A stretch of 64,000 nt of DNA from Babylonia areolata. Its lineage: Eukaryota; Mollusca; Gastropoda; Neogastropoda; Buccinidae. Made by a program: the position numbers and the translations under genes. Positions 28,755 to 40,471 of the stretch are shown piece after piece. The notes below the pieces were generated by a model. It was given only the letters and a program-made list of their open reading frames with translations. It ran no database searches and had not been told where the DNA came from. The number at the start of each line of letters is the position of its first letter. Position 1 is the first letter of the stretch. The stretch lies in the NCBI RefSeq assembly GCF_041734735.1, contig NC_134896.1, forward strand, positions 38,080,039 to 38,144,038, given 5' to 3'.

Positions 28755-29360
28755 GCAAACCTATAAAAACAAGAGAGGCAAGGCCTTCAAAACTCACTGT
28801 GATACACTTTAAAAAAAAAATCCAAGCTTCTTATGTATTGAGTATAATTTCAGAATGTAATGTTTAAGATGAGAAAGATCAGCTTAAAGCAAATTAACTC
28901 CCCTAGCATTAATTACAGAGTAATTTCCCTTTTATACGAACGGCACCAAAACGTTTGCAAAATAATTAAAACTTCCATGCTTAGCAAAAGAAGTTCCTGC
29001 TTGAACAAAAAATGATAATAATGACTGTTCTTGTTGTTGGGTCAGAATATCAGATCAAAGTGCCAAGTTTAGAGAACACAAAAAATATAAATGCAACAGT
29101 AAATGCAGTTTGCATATAATTAGGCTTCATATTTTTCTTTTTTTGTGCCCATCCCAGAGGTGCAATATTGTTTCAAACAAGATAACTGGAAAGAACTGAA
29201 TTTTTCCTATTTTTATGCCTAATTTGGTGTCAACTGGCAAAGTATTTGCAGAGAAAATGTCAATGTTAAAGTTTACCACGGACACACAGACACACACACA
29301 GACAACCGAACACCGGGTTAAAACATACTCACTTTGTGTACACAAGTGAGTCAAAAATGA
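28755..29360 (+). repeat. Dispersed repeat F, copy 1, with palindromic 3' end
   Basis: Starts CTATAAAAACAAGAGAGGCA and ends ACCGGGTTAAAACATACTCA, followed by the near-perfect palindrome at 29328-29350 (CTCACTTTGTGTACACAAGTGAG-like, stem about 11 bp) and GTCAAAAA. The same start and end are found at 62893-63875 with a different or diverged interior. No ORF is present. A terminal hairpin with no coding capacity suggests a non-autonomous element; the class is not determined. Confidence 0.65.
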
Positions 29361-29439
29361 CACAAATATTTCATACTGGAATCAACTTCATTCCTTCATC
29401 TGTACTCTTGTGGTAATTGTTTATTTCATTCGAGTAAAA

Positions 29440-29876
29440 GTTCAATGCGCCGGGCATTAAGCACATGTGGTACTCCGTCGATTTTTAGTGCTGTGCTACC
29501 GTCGCGAGCTGTGAATCTGTCTCTCGCCTCGCGCTGCGTCCATGTCTGTGTACAAATTTAGAAATTACGTCATCGGAAAGCCAGGATTCTCACGTTTTGA
29601 TTGGTTATAAGTTTGGAGGGGTTTTCGAGTGAAATCGCATTGGAAGTGTTGGACTGATGTTTGCGACCCAATAACACACGAACCAGCGTTTGAAATTACA
29701 CAAAAACTGTCTGAAAGAAGGCTTAGAATAAGCACTTGTAAGTGCTATTCATGGTTTTGTTCCAAAGAAAAACGTTTAACGCGCTTTGGAAGAAAGGCGA
29801 GTGACCGCAGTCTTGGTCGTACAGGCCAACAAATCTATCATAGAAAGGAATTCTATTGTTTATGTGCACACGGAAC
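29440..29876 (+). promoter_or_regulatory. CpG-containing region upstream of the coiled-coil gene
   Basis: From about 29440 to 29900 CpG dinucleotides are clearly more frequent than in surrounding sequence (for example GTCGCGAGC, CTCGCGCTGCGTC, AACGCGC). This is what a promoter and 5' UTR of a broadly expressed gene would look like, and the ATG follows at 29877. No TATA box was recognised. Confidence 0.45.
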
Positions 29877-30182
29877 ATGGCGGCGATCGAAGAATCCTCC
29901 GGCTGTTCGTCATCATCGTTTGAAGAAAGGAAAACACGCCAACTTACAGGTTTGTAAGAAGAACATTTTTTTGCATTTAGTTTATTTTGAAATTGACCTG
30001 ACTGTCGATACTGCTTTTCATATTGTTGTGAGTTTGGGTGAATCTTAACGACATTGCTTCAGCAGTGTCGTTGCGTCATTGGGAACAGTCACGCTATTTT
30101 TAGAGCACAGTTACAAAAGATGTTTTTAATCGAAAATTTACCGTGCTCGATGACTGTTTCTAGAAGATGAAGTGTTGCATTA

Positions 30183-30213
<31 letters not shown>

Positions 30214-30785
30214 GCAAGGGCTTTGTGTTAATTAGGGCGGAGTGATGGTTGAATACTGTGATCGACGTCGGACAGTATACGAACACGTGTATTCGTTCCA
30301 CATCGGTTCTGATCGTCAGACACAGCCCTTGGCGCTAACACTTGTGTGTGTGTATGTGTGTGCGTGTGTGCGCGCGCACTGGTATGTCAGTATGGTATAT
30401 GCCATGTGTGTATGCACAAATAAATTGTGTGTGTCTGTGTTAAACTTATGTTGTGCACATGAGTTCACCTGTGTGCACGCGAGTTTGTGTGCGGTGTGTG
30501 TGTGTGTGTGCCGGTGTGTGTGTGTTTGTGTGTAACTTTGTGTATGTATGTGTGCGCCCACTGAAGACACACCTGTTCAGACAGTCATACAATGTTGTAT
30601 GAAATTGAAATGAAATAGAGGTGTGTGGTTGTGTTGTGTTGTGTGTGTGGGGGGTGGGGGGTGGGGGTGGGGGGGTGGAGGGGGAGCAGGGGGGACAAGG
30701 GGGGAGAGGTGGTGGCGGGTGTTTGCACACCCACATGCGCGAGCTTGTGTCTGTGTGTTGCGTGTGTGCGGGTGGGTGAGTTGGT

Positions 30786-30824
<39 letters not shown>

Positions 30825-30971
30825 CGTGCGTGTGTGCGTGCGTGTGTGTGTGTGTTTTTTCTAATGTATAAATATGTATGTGAGAGATTTTTTACACAAA
30901 CTGTTACGAAGTAATGTTGTAGTTTGTTTACTCAGTTGTCCATCTGTTGTGCTTTTGTTGTTGTTGATGAG

Positions 30972-31004
<33 letters not shown>

Positions 31005-33540
31005 AGTGTATGTGGGCGGGGTGGAGGTGTGAGTGTTTTTTTACAATATGTACATTTTTACATTTTCAGGTTTAATTTCTTAAATGTAATAATGTACATA
31101 CGTTTTTAACTAGAAATGTTTGATGAATATTGCTTTATCATGTGATGTTGTAGCCTGTGTGTTTCAATTGTTGTCATTCGTGTGTGTGTGTGTGTGTGTG
31201 TGAACATTTGTTTCATTTCAGTTTTGATCTGTGTGTGTAATGTGGGGTGTTTCTTCAGGGAAATGCTTAGCAGGAACTTTTATGTTATTTTATTATATAT
31301 ATATATATATATATATTTTTATGTAATGTCGCAGTAGTTTGCATTATTTGATTGTTGATCTGTGTTTGTGTGTGTATTGTGCCTGTAGGTGCGTGTATGT
31401 GTGTGTGTCACTGAGTGAGTGCATGAGTAATGTGTTCGGGTATGCAGCTTGTGTTCGTTGGTGCAAGTGTGCATGCGTGCACGCGCGTGCGTGCGCGTGT
31501 GTGTGTGTATGTGTGCGCACATTGTGTGTTTTGTGTGTTTGTATGTAGTATGTAGGTATGGTGCGTGCGCGTGTGTGTGTGTATGTGTGCGCACATTGTG
31601 TGTTTTGTGTGTTTGTATGTAGTATCAGTATGTAGGTATGTATGTATGTACCAACGTATATATGCATGCGTATACGTGTCTACTTTTGTTGTTGTTGTTG
31701 TTGTTATCATTTTTAAATACCTGTTGCATTTCTTGATTTAATCAACTGACATGACCTATTTTAATTGTTCTCTCTCACCTATGTTTCAAATTATATGCAT
31801 ATGTTTGTGTGGGGATGTTTGAGTGAATTTTTTTTTTTATTTTTTTAGTGCTATTGTAAAGCGCATAGAGCTTCAAGAATATGCGCTATAGCAAGAAGGC
31901 TTAATAAATAAATAAAATAAAGTATATCAGTATGGTATATGCTATGTGTGTATGCACATATAGTTTGTGTGTGTGCCTTTGTTGAACTTGTGCTCATGCA
32001 GGAGTTCACCTGCGCGAGTTTGTGTGTGTGTGTGTGCGCGTGCGCGCACATGAGTTTGTATGGTGTATGTACTATAGTTTATCAATGTGTACAATGCGGT
32101 GCATGAATTTGTGTGCGGTATGCAATTAACAGTAGTTGCCCATAAGGATGTGTGTGTGTATTTAAATGATGTACACTGAGAAAAAAACAAACTTACATGG
32201 CAGTAAACATGACATAAGTTTTTGATATATATGTTGTTGCATTAAACTTTATCAGTTTATTTGAAGCCATTACAGTAGATTATGAGTTGTACTCATTCAC
32301 TCAGACACCCATGCACACACATGCATACTCACACACACATGTATAATTTCTTCCAAAAGCATCCATGAAATACTCAAAACTGTGTTTTAAAACATTAAAG
32401 CGGTTTCAACTTTCATACCTGTATATTTCAGATGATCAGTATAAAGCCTTACAGGCGACCATTGCACACAGTGGACAAGGAATACCACCATCAGCACCCA
32501 AGGTTCCATTCAACAACAAACTCTTGATGCAGTTAAATATGTTAAAGCATCAAGAAAACAAAACCTGGGGGGAAATGGAACATTTCCTACACAAATTGTT
32601 TCCAGAGTGTACCTTTCCACGTGTGGTGTCAATAGTTGAGCGCACTGTTAAGGAATTCAACAAGTGTGAAACGATCAGTAGTGTTGAATACTTTTTACAA
32701 GAAAGGAAAGATTCTTGCATCTTCCCTGGCCCCTTCTGTCAGAAGTTCGGGATTACACGCGCAGATCTTTTGAAAGGAACTGTACAGGACCTTGAGGCTT
32801 TACCGGAATGTCCTGTAGGTCTTGTGACAGAAGTATGTCGCATAGCCAAGATGCAGAGGATAAAGGATGCAACATTGCTTAAATGGCTTGGACACCTGGT
32901 CAAAGATTTGCCACCAACTCAGCAGCTTAAATCAAAACTGGGGAGGCTCAGAGCGGAAGAGGCTCGCCTGCGCAAAAATAGAAGTAAACCAGGTGGAGAG
33001 AGCGCACTTCAAGATTTTTTGCAACTTCCATTTGAAAATGCAGAGCAGCAAAAAACTGTCAAACAGCTGCCCCCTATTTTAGACCCAGAGACAGCACGCA
33101 GCAAAGGAAAAAAAGAGGACGTTGTCATGAAGGAACTAAGAACAAGGACAGAGGAGGTGTCATTTCTTAAAGCAAAACTGAGTGAAAAAGAAAGGGAACT
33201 GCAAATCAAGGATGCTGAAATGACCGGACTGAAAGATGTGCTGATTGCAAAGAAAGAAGAGGTGAAAAAACTCCAGATGGAGGTGGACGAGAAAGACAAA
33301 CAACTTGTTACCAGCCAGCAATGTGTCCAAGCTCTAAGACAGCAGGAGGTATCTCTCAGAAAGTCATTGACAGAGAAAAGGAAAGAATGTGTCGAGCTTC
33401 GTAAAGACAATGTATACACTCGGTGTATGCGTCTGAAGAGGAAGCTGAAAGAGACTGAAGAACAACTTGCCCAACTGCAGAGTGTAGAGAATGAACTCAA
33501 AGACGAAAACATCAAGAAGCGGAAATACCAATCAGTATAA
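29877..33540 (+). CDS. Uncharacterised coiled-coil protein, two exons
   Basis: Exon 1 is 29877-29949 (MAAIEESSGCSSSFEERK...), donor ACAG|GTTTGT. Exon 2 is 32432-33540, acceptor ATTTCAG, stop TAA. The phases join to read RQLTDDQYKALQ, giving 393 residues. Residues about 25-215 look globular, with FNNKLLMQLNMLKHQ, TWGEMEHFLHKLFPE and FCQKFGITRADLLKG, and no transmembrane segment. From about residue 255 to the end it is a long, highly charged heptad-rich coiled coil (EVSFLKAKLSEKERELQIKD, KKLQMEVDEKDKQL) ending in a basic KKRKYQSV that could act as a nuclear signal. I do not recognise the family. The ATG has a good context (AACATGG) and a CpG-containing upstream region. The intron is full of GT/GC tracts. 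One large coding exon could also mean a domesticated mobile-element gene; a plain host gene is equally possible. Confidence 0.75.
30330..31640. repeat. Dense GT/GC microsatellite zone
   Basis: Purine-pyrimidine alternating tracts occur at about 30343-30372, 30500-30545, 30620-30670 (GT then G-rich), 30786-30856, 30976-31003, 31170-31202 and 31480-31620, plus an (AT)n at 31296-31316. At 31487-31635 a 74-bp unit (GTGCGTGCGCGTGTGTGTGT, GTGTGCGCACATTGTGTGTT) is duplicated almost perfectly in tandem. All lie in the intron of the coiled-coil gene and would readily form Z-DNA. Confidence 0.9.
30380..30515. repeat. Direct repeat, copy 1 (partner at 31923-32060)
   Basis: Contains CAGTATGGTATATGCCATGT, GTATGCACA, TTGTGTGTGTCTGTGTTAAACTT-like sequence, GAGTTCACCTGTGTG and GCGAGTTTGTGTG. 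About 1.5 kb downstream (31923-32060) the same order appears (CAGTATGGTATATGCTATGT, GAGTTCACCTGCGCGAGTTT). Both are in the same intron and the same orientation. Confidence 0.75.
31842..31925 (+). repeat. SINE/LINE 3' tail (GTAAAGCGC family)
   Basis: Short segment TTGTAAAGCGCATAGAGCTT, then ATGCGCTATAGCA, ending in AATAAATAAATAAAATAAA. It resembles a widespread invertebrate retroposon 3' end with a short AATA-type tail. No 5' part is visible. Confidence 0.6.
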
Positions 33541-34461
33541 GTAAATTACAGTCATTTGACATTCCTATAGTGACCCAGTAAGTAAAAAAAAAAAGAAAAG
33601 AAAAAAAAGAAAAAACGTTAGAAAACACACTCACTATATAATATCATTGACACCAGCTGATACACGGTAAAAACCACACTTGGCATTTGTGGTTGATCCA
33701 TTATCACCTGGGTTCATTCTTATCTTTGACCTTTTACTTCCTTTTTTAAAACTTATCTCTTGAGTATGTTTGATGGGGACTGAAAAGGAATTGAAGAAGT
33801 AAGATTACTGTGACACAAACCACCTTCATGCAAACACTTTTTTCTTTCATCCTCTCTCTCTCTCTCTGTGCATGCTTCTGCTTTTGTATGTGTATGTGCA
33901 CATGTAAGTGTTGAATCAGTGAGGGTGTATGGGGAACAAAGGGACAGTCATCATGAGAACACCTATCATCCTAGTGTTAGTTGTAGTCACCTGCACACAA
34001 TTTCCATGACCATATTAATTTTTCCCGTCCAGCAGCACAGGCCTGACCATGACTTCTACTCCCTGGCCCTTGATACAAATCTCTGATCACTGCAGATATC
34101 CTGGAGGGACAAAGTGACAGAAGACCTGTGAACACACTGTTAACGACTGGTAATCGCTTCATCCCCACTTTCTCAGACAGTTGGTTTATTACCCTTCAGT
34201 TATTCACTTATTGGCTGAGACATAGGCTCCAGACCCGAGTGGTGAGTCAGTGTGAGCACTGGAGGTGTAAACGTCAGGTCCGAGGGACGATTTATGGCCA
34301 CGTCAAGTGCACTGGGTCCTCCAGTCGCGCTATCGAGGTTCCGTCAGCCCGCCAGTAATTTACAACACAGCTCATCCGGCTGCTCTTGAGATCTGATTGG
34401 ATGACGTTGACTGCGGGCGAGATAAGCCCTCACACTGTGAAGATACATGTGACAAGTCGGA
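33541..34461. other. Intergenic stretch, no gene seen
   Basis: Between the coiled-coil gene and the next gene. It has an A-rich tract at 33581-33617, soon after the stop codon (3' UTR or tail-like), and a short CT repeat near 33853. CpG frequency rises from about 34220, which would fit the promoter of the next gene. Confidence 0.45.
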
Positions 34462-36553
34462 ATGGTTCTCAGAGCTCCAGGCAGACGTGCACGTTTTCCG
34501 GCTCTATTCTTTTCCTCTGCCTGCACCATTGACCTGTATATCATAGTGTCCTGCTCTTATCTGGCGACCGGGGAAGGAAATCACGATAAAATGACAAGTC
34601 AGCTTTCAGCCAGCACGTCAAGCCTAGGCCAGACACTCGGCGCTCTCGCTGTAAGTCGTTCATGGGACAGTCGTCAGACGGTGGCCCCACAGTTCTTCGT
34701 CCTACAGTCCCCCCCAACTGGGTGAGAGACGTGCTGTGTTCATGTTCACTGGAAATCGTTGTGCTGGTTATGTCGGTTCTGCGGAACCAAGTCTGGTATT
34801 ATACAGGATACTAAGAATAGGAAATATTCAATCAGTATGTATGATCCCTTATCTTATTAACACCTCTAAAACATTTTAAGATAAAATATATTAAAAAAAA
34901 AAAAAAAAAAAGAAAAGAAAAAGAAAGAAAGAACCAAGCTGTCGCCTTTGTTTTCCATTCCACTGGCAGAGAACTATCCGTCCTTGGCAAAGTGTCTTCT
35001 GTAAAATGACAGCTTATGAAATCACAAGAAGCTGAATAGAAGATGAGTTATCAGTTCAAGAGAACAAGTTTTGTACCGTACCCTGTGTTATGAATGAACC
35101 ATAACGTGTAAACGGCCTATGTTCTTTGGAACATTGTCATCTGAACATGTGTTGAAGTGCAGTGTTGTGGTATATGAAGCAGAAATTTGCCCCGAAATAA
35201 TTATATACATATCATTAAATGATCATCAGTACAACATTCCACCTTCAAGGCCAGTCCAGGCTGTATGTGCATGTTTCCAGCCAATGTTCAGACTGTCAGC
35301 TGAGATTGTTCACGTGCGAAGTGCGCTGGGTCAAATCCATACCGTAGCTAAGTAGTCCATTTTCATTGACCTTTTTCTCCAGCCGCTGTATCGGTTGTAA
35401 CCACCATATTCCCCCCCTGTAGCTGAGCGAGGTTCACGTGGTCAGCATGAATCCCTCGGACTACAGTCACCTGTACCACGACAGTCACTTCTCCAGTGTG
35501 TCGGGCGTCATGGAGGCTCGTGAACAGATGAGGGCACGAGAGGTGAATGCACGTGAACAACGTCTCTTACGTCAGCAAGACCAGCAGCTACGACAAGCCA
35601 AGGAAAGCTGCCGGCGGCGTCACAGCTGGCAGCAGGACACTGTGCGCCGGGACCTCAAAGCCATCTTGGAGCGGACCCCCACGTTTGACAGGAGTCTGAA
35701 AGACGAACATCAGAAACGGAGCACTGGACAGTCTGTGACTGCCAGGTCTCCAAACAAAAACGGTCTGGTCACATCCCTCCCGCTTCCAGTGTCATGTGGA
35801 TCCTTTCCTAAACTGACGCGGAGCCAGATATCCCCCATTGCCACAAGAAGGATGAACACTTTGAAAACCAACCCGCAGAGTAACTCCACCAGCCATGCCA
35901 ACAGAAGAAAGACGACAGACAGAACAGAAAATCCTCGTGTCAAGATCAGTGAGACCAACACCTGTCCAGGCCAGCATGCCGAGGCCAGACAGCCAGGTGA
36001 GAAAGTCCCAGAGGGGCTGTTCAGAGTGATCCCCACGGCACCAGTTCACCGACACAGTCTGCCAGAACTCCACACCTCCAGCCTTGGTGCATCAGCAGAG
36101 TCCGCTCAGCCCGGCCTTCCACTCCAGGACTCCCCACGCCTTGGCGGGGACGTCCTCAGCAGGGCACACCGGAAGGGAGCTCATCTTCGCCGCCGGAGTC
36201 ACCACACCCTCATGGCCATCGTGCGCGTGCAGACCAGACACAGGCAGCGCAGACTCAGTCATGCTGACGTCACGGTGGGCACTGCGGGGCGGGCAGCCCC
36301 CAGAAGACACAGCCAGCTTGCTGACTGCTCTTTCACGTCCCTCCGCCCGCCCCCCACAGCCTGGTCTTTGCACCCCACCAAAACAACGGCTTCACCCGAT
36401 GACTTTCACCAGTCCTCTGCCCCTTCCGTCCCCCCCACCAAACTGAGCTGGCTGTCTGTGCCTGTTGCCCTGTCTGACGTCACTGATGCCGGACACAGTC
36501 CCCGTGACCTCAGAGCCACACGTGCAAGACCTCGGTTTTACAGCGTGGATTAG
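34462..36553 (+). CDS. Uncharacterised basic protein, two exons
   Basis: Exon 1 ends at 34650 with donor GCT|GTAAGT. Exon 2 is 35423-36553, after the acceptor CCCTGTAG, stop TAG. The phases join to read GALALSEVHVVSMNPSDY. Two in-frame starts are possible: ATG at 34591 (396 residues) or ATG at 34462 (439 residues); I cannot decide between them. An early part (EAREQMRAREVNAREQRLLR, QQDQQLRQAKESCRRR) is a strongly charged helix that may form a coiled coil. The rest is rich in Ser, Pro, Thr, Arg and His with no hydrophobic core, so it is probably disordered. There is no signal peptide or membrane segment in the shorter form. The exon is GC-richer than its surroundings. I do not recognise the family. 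The long open exon, joined cleanly in frame by standard splice sites, supports a real gene. Confidence 0.65.
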
Positions 36554-36704
36554 ATGGTTGCACGTGCTGAGGTCATGCATTTGGGTCCACTACTCAATGG
36601 ACGTCATCACTGACAGGCAGTGTCTGCACCCTGTGAAAATGACTGTATCTGTTGTCAGTGCACATACATTACCTGGTATGAACCAGGCGTGTGAGCATTA
36701 AATG

Positions 36705-36737
36705 TGCGTGCGTGCGCGCGCGCGCGCGTGTGTGTGT
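36705..36737. repeat. Alternating GC/GT tract with Z-DNA potential
   Basis: GTGCGTGCGTGCGCGCGCGC followed by GCGTGTGTGTGT, a nearly uninterrupted purine-pyrimidine alternation about 150 bp downstream of the stop codon of the basic-protein gene. Confidence 0.85.
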
Positions 36738-37567
36738 AGTAAGAGAGAGAGAGACAGGGGAGGTCATGGCCCTGGAACGATGAATAATCCATGGACTGTT
36801 CTGTCACCACGAGGAATAACTCAATTAGAACGGTGCTGAAAGAACTGAACACTGATAAGCATTTCAGCTGAAGAAAAACTGTATTTACTTTCAGTCACCC
36901 TGCTGATCCATTCAAACCGACAGTTAAAAGGAAAATCATGTCTATTATGTTGTGTACAAGCATTATATGTGTGGGTGCGCGCGCGCGTGTGTGTGCGTGT
37001 GTGTGTGTGTTTTCCGTAATTTAATTTTTGTTTCACAAAGAAGTCTCTTATTATCCGGCTGTGCTGCATGATGGTGTAAATATCGTCAATTACTTTTGAA
37101 AAAATAAGAAGGTAAGTTGTTACTTTGTAAAGGATATTGTACACACATGCATACACGTGTTACTTTCGTCAGTATATCCGTATATTCTTTGCTTGCCTTC
37201 GGAAAAAAAAGTGCTCTTTAATTACGTGCGCACGCACGTATATTATTTGCATTCATTTATACTGATTCTTTGCTTGACAAAACGTGCCCTATTTGTGCGT
37301 GCACGTAGGCCTTATGTATGTGTGTGTGCGCGCGCGCGCGTATGTGTGTGAGGCAATAATACCCTTTTGGGCTCCACAGTCTGTTAGTTTACGCACTGCA
37401 GTTTGATATGAATATTGACGACTGCTTGTGAATGGATAAGTTGGTAAGCTATTGTTTTATGATAGATGATATAAACATGTACACTTTTAACTTTAATATA
37501 TTCTTTGCTTTGGAACTGAAAAAAGTGTTATTTTCGCGTGCATGTATGTATGTATGCAGCCTCTGAC

Positions 37568-37607
<40 letters not shown>

Positions 37608-37797
37608 CTACTAGACCTACCACTTCAACTACGAAGCTTACAACCGCTACCCGAATTTGATATTTTAAGGCTGCCCATCTGCATTGACCACAGAATACAT
37701 ACAACTGAAATGCATGAAACATTTTTTTTCAGGTATACAACAGTTATACAACACTGACGTACAAAAAGAGAAACCTGCGCGCACACGCACAAGCACA

Positions 37798-37830
<33 letters not shown>

Positions 37831-38704
37831 CGGATGTGAGTGTTGACAAATGCCTTATCTACTCTGATCGTAAACCCTTACATGACTCTTAGATTTGACC
37901 TCCTGTTGGATTTGTGTTCGATAATGGAGCACTGCTTGGATGAGTTCGTGGCTTACGTGTGTAATCTTGCAGCAACGGTTACTAATTGTTTTAATTGAAT
38001 TTGCGTTCCTCTTAAGTTTCGTTCAACTTAACGCACAGAACGGCTTACGTGTGTATTGCAAGAAATGGTTACTTATTTTTAACTGGATTTTTTTTCCTCT
38101 TACGTTTATACTTTTAGTCGACTGAACGGACAGAAAACTTTTTTCGTTTGATTGCATTTCTTTCTTGCCCTCGGCGTGATCCTCACTCCGTTCGCTCCCA
38201 CCCCTACCCCCACACACTCACAGAACCATACTAGGGCTCGTTTAGCTGCAACCCCAGTGCCAGCAGTCTTTAAGGAACTGTTGATGTTTGGTCGCATGGG
38301 GTCATGCTGTGGCAAGATAGGTGGGTTGACTGGCGATTTTAGTTGATACCCACGCTTGACTTCAAGAACTCAGAACAGACCATAAGATTTAGCTGTGGCA
38401 GTTGTAGACAGTGGCAGTGGCTGTTGACAGGCTGAAATCGGACACTGGTTACAATATGTTAGGAAAGAACAGAACAAACGCCCCCCACCCCACCTTTTAT
38501 TTTTCCCCTTAATTCATTTTCTGATTTTTATAAAAGTAAATCCACACCATAGTGTCGGATTTTAACTTTAAAAACGTTTGTGAAGAACAGGCACAACATG
38601 ATTCTCAGTGGTGACTCTGTGTTTGAAGTTCTGATCATATGATATAAATAACTGGTGAATGTTCTGAGTATTCTTTCAATGGATGGTTGCATTCTTATCA
38701 GCTT

Positions 38705-39040
38705 ATGTTTGATTACCTGATAGGTAATATTTAACTCCTCTGTTTTCCCCTACCATGTGTCATGTTTCTCTTTCACAAGGTGATAACAATATTGACTATG
38801 AATTGCTTGATTGTAGCATTAAATTTTTTCCGTTTGTTTTATTTCTCCATTTGCACTTGTGAAAAAGTTATTCTAATGTTTGATTACCTAATAGGTATAT
38901 TTCACTCCTCTGTTTTCCCCATCTGTCATGTTTCTCTTTCACTAGGTGATACCAATATTGACCATCAATTCCTGGATTGTAGTATTATTTTATATATTTT
39001 ATTTGTTTTATTTCTTCATTTGCAGTTACGAAAAAGTGAT
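38705..39040. repeat. Two-copy tandem duplication, about 172 bp unit
   Basis: Copy 1 starts at about 38705 (TGTTTGATTACCTGATAGGT) and copy 2 at about 38877 (TGTTTGATTACCTAATAGGT). Both continue with CTCCTCTGTTTTCCCC, CATGTTTCTCTTTCAC and AGGTGATA. The duplicated open frame over it has no other support. Confidence 0.85.
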
Positions 39041-39879
39041 TTTTATATTAATAATATTGGGTTCATCAGCCACCACATTGAAAATGAAGTGATACACGAT
39101 GAGCTTTCTTCCTCTTGTCACTGGTGTATTGACTGTATTCAGTATTTTACACACACACACATTCATTATTTCAGCACACACATACAATGGATGTGGAAAA
39201 TAGGTGAGGGATTAGACGTGGAGAAGGGGTGTATTGATAAAAACATACAAATATACCCAGCTTAGTGAGTGGTGTGGCATCGAGTGGAGGGGTCACTTTC
39301 AGCTGAAAGCCTGTTGATGCACTTTTGTTATTGCTCAGTTTTAATAATGAATAAATAATTCATGGCTACTGAAGAACGATTTAAAAAAAAAATTCAAACC
39401 ATCTGAATATGCTGGCTGTGCACTCGAAGTGGTTGGTCCAATGGAGGGGTTCAGGCTATGTTCACACAAATCCCAGCCAATTGATGCCAGAACCAGCCGA
39501 TAATTGTGCACACATCATTTTGCGTTTTCAGCCAGGTTTTTTACTTGTGTAGACAGACGAGATGGCTGGCTGGTCCTAGGGACAGAACTCTTCAGTCACA
39601 CAAGTAGCGTGAATCACAATAATTTTAATTTCTTTCATCTGGAGAGTGCTGTATTATTTCTAGTTGACAGCAACTGGCAATGTGTTGCTGTGTCATGCTG
39701 ATGGTTACTGGCAGTACTGAGCTTGAACGTAACCTCAGATTGTGAGCTGGGTACGCATGTGGATTGTTGGGTCTGCGTGTGCGTGGGTGCGAGTGTGTTG
39801 TACTGCAGGCAGCATTTGTTATGGGATTGTGGCAGGCTAATGCTGCTAAGTGTTTGCTGTCAACATACGTTTTCTTCCC

Positions 39880-40085
39880 TAACAAAAGCACTTTTGTCCA
39901 TTGCTCAAAAATTAAAACTTTTCAAATATCTGAAGTGGTTTTGCTGCGTTAAGTTTCAATGATGTTGGTTTCCTTTTTCTTTTGTCTGACTAACAATAGC
40001 ACACTTTTGTCCATTGCATGCAAATTAAAACATTTCAAATATCTATAATGGTTTTCTTGAGATGTCTCAGTGATGTAGGTCTCTT
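39880..40085. repeat. Two-copy tandem duplication, about 111 bp unit
   Basis: Both copies contain CACTTTTGTCCATTGC, AAATTAAAAC, TTTCAAATATCT and TGGTTTT in the same order; copy starts are near 39880 and 39991. Confidence 0.85.
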
Positions 40086-40437
40086 CCTTAGTCTTTGTTT
40101 CAAATTGTGAAAAAGGTGACTTTAAAAAAAAAAAGAAAGAAATTTAGTAGCAAATACAATTGCTGATGGCCCAGTTTTAATGCGTTATCAACGACTTGAC
40201 GAAAGGAGATTTAGTCACAAACTCATTACTTGGGATTTGAAAGGCCTTGAAATTGGTAACCAGAATTCAATTGTATGTGCATGGTTTTACAAATGCATGC
40301 AAGTGCTTTATGAGTTTATAGGATGTGTATATGTTGAGCATAAGGTGTGCATGTGCATGTTCACTGGTAAACAAAGCCTTTATGTGTCTGTGGGATGCAC
40401 ATTGTACATGCATTCATTAATAAGTGGAGGGTGGGGG

Positions 40438-40471
<34 letters not shown>

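Noticed and set aside
29629-30048. 139-codon plus-strand frame overlapping exon 1 of the coiled-coil gene
   Set aside because: The ATG at 29877 in another frame joins exon 2 in phase by standard splice sites; the longer frame has no such support.
38762-39265. 167-codon hydrophobic open frame
   Set aside because: It spans a two-copy tandem duplication of AT-rich DNA; no homology, splice partner or promoter.
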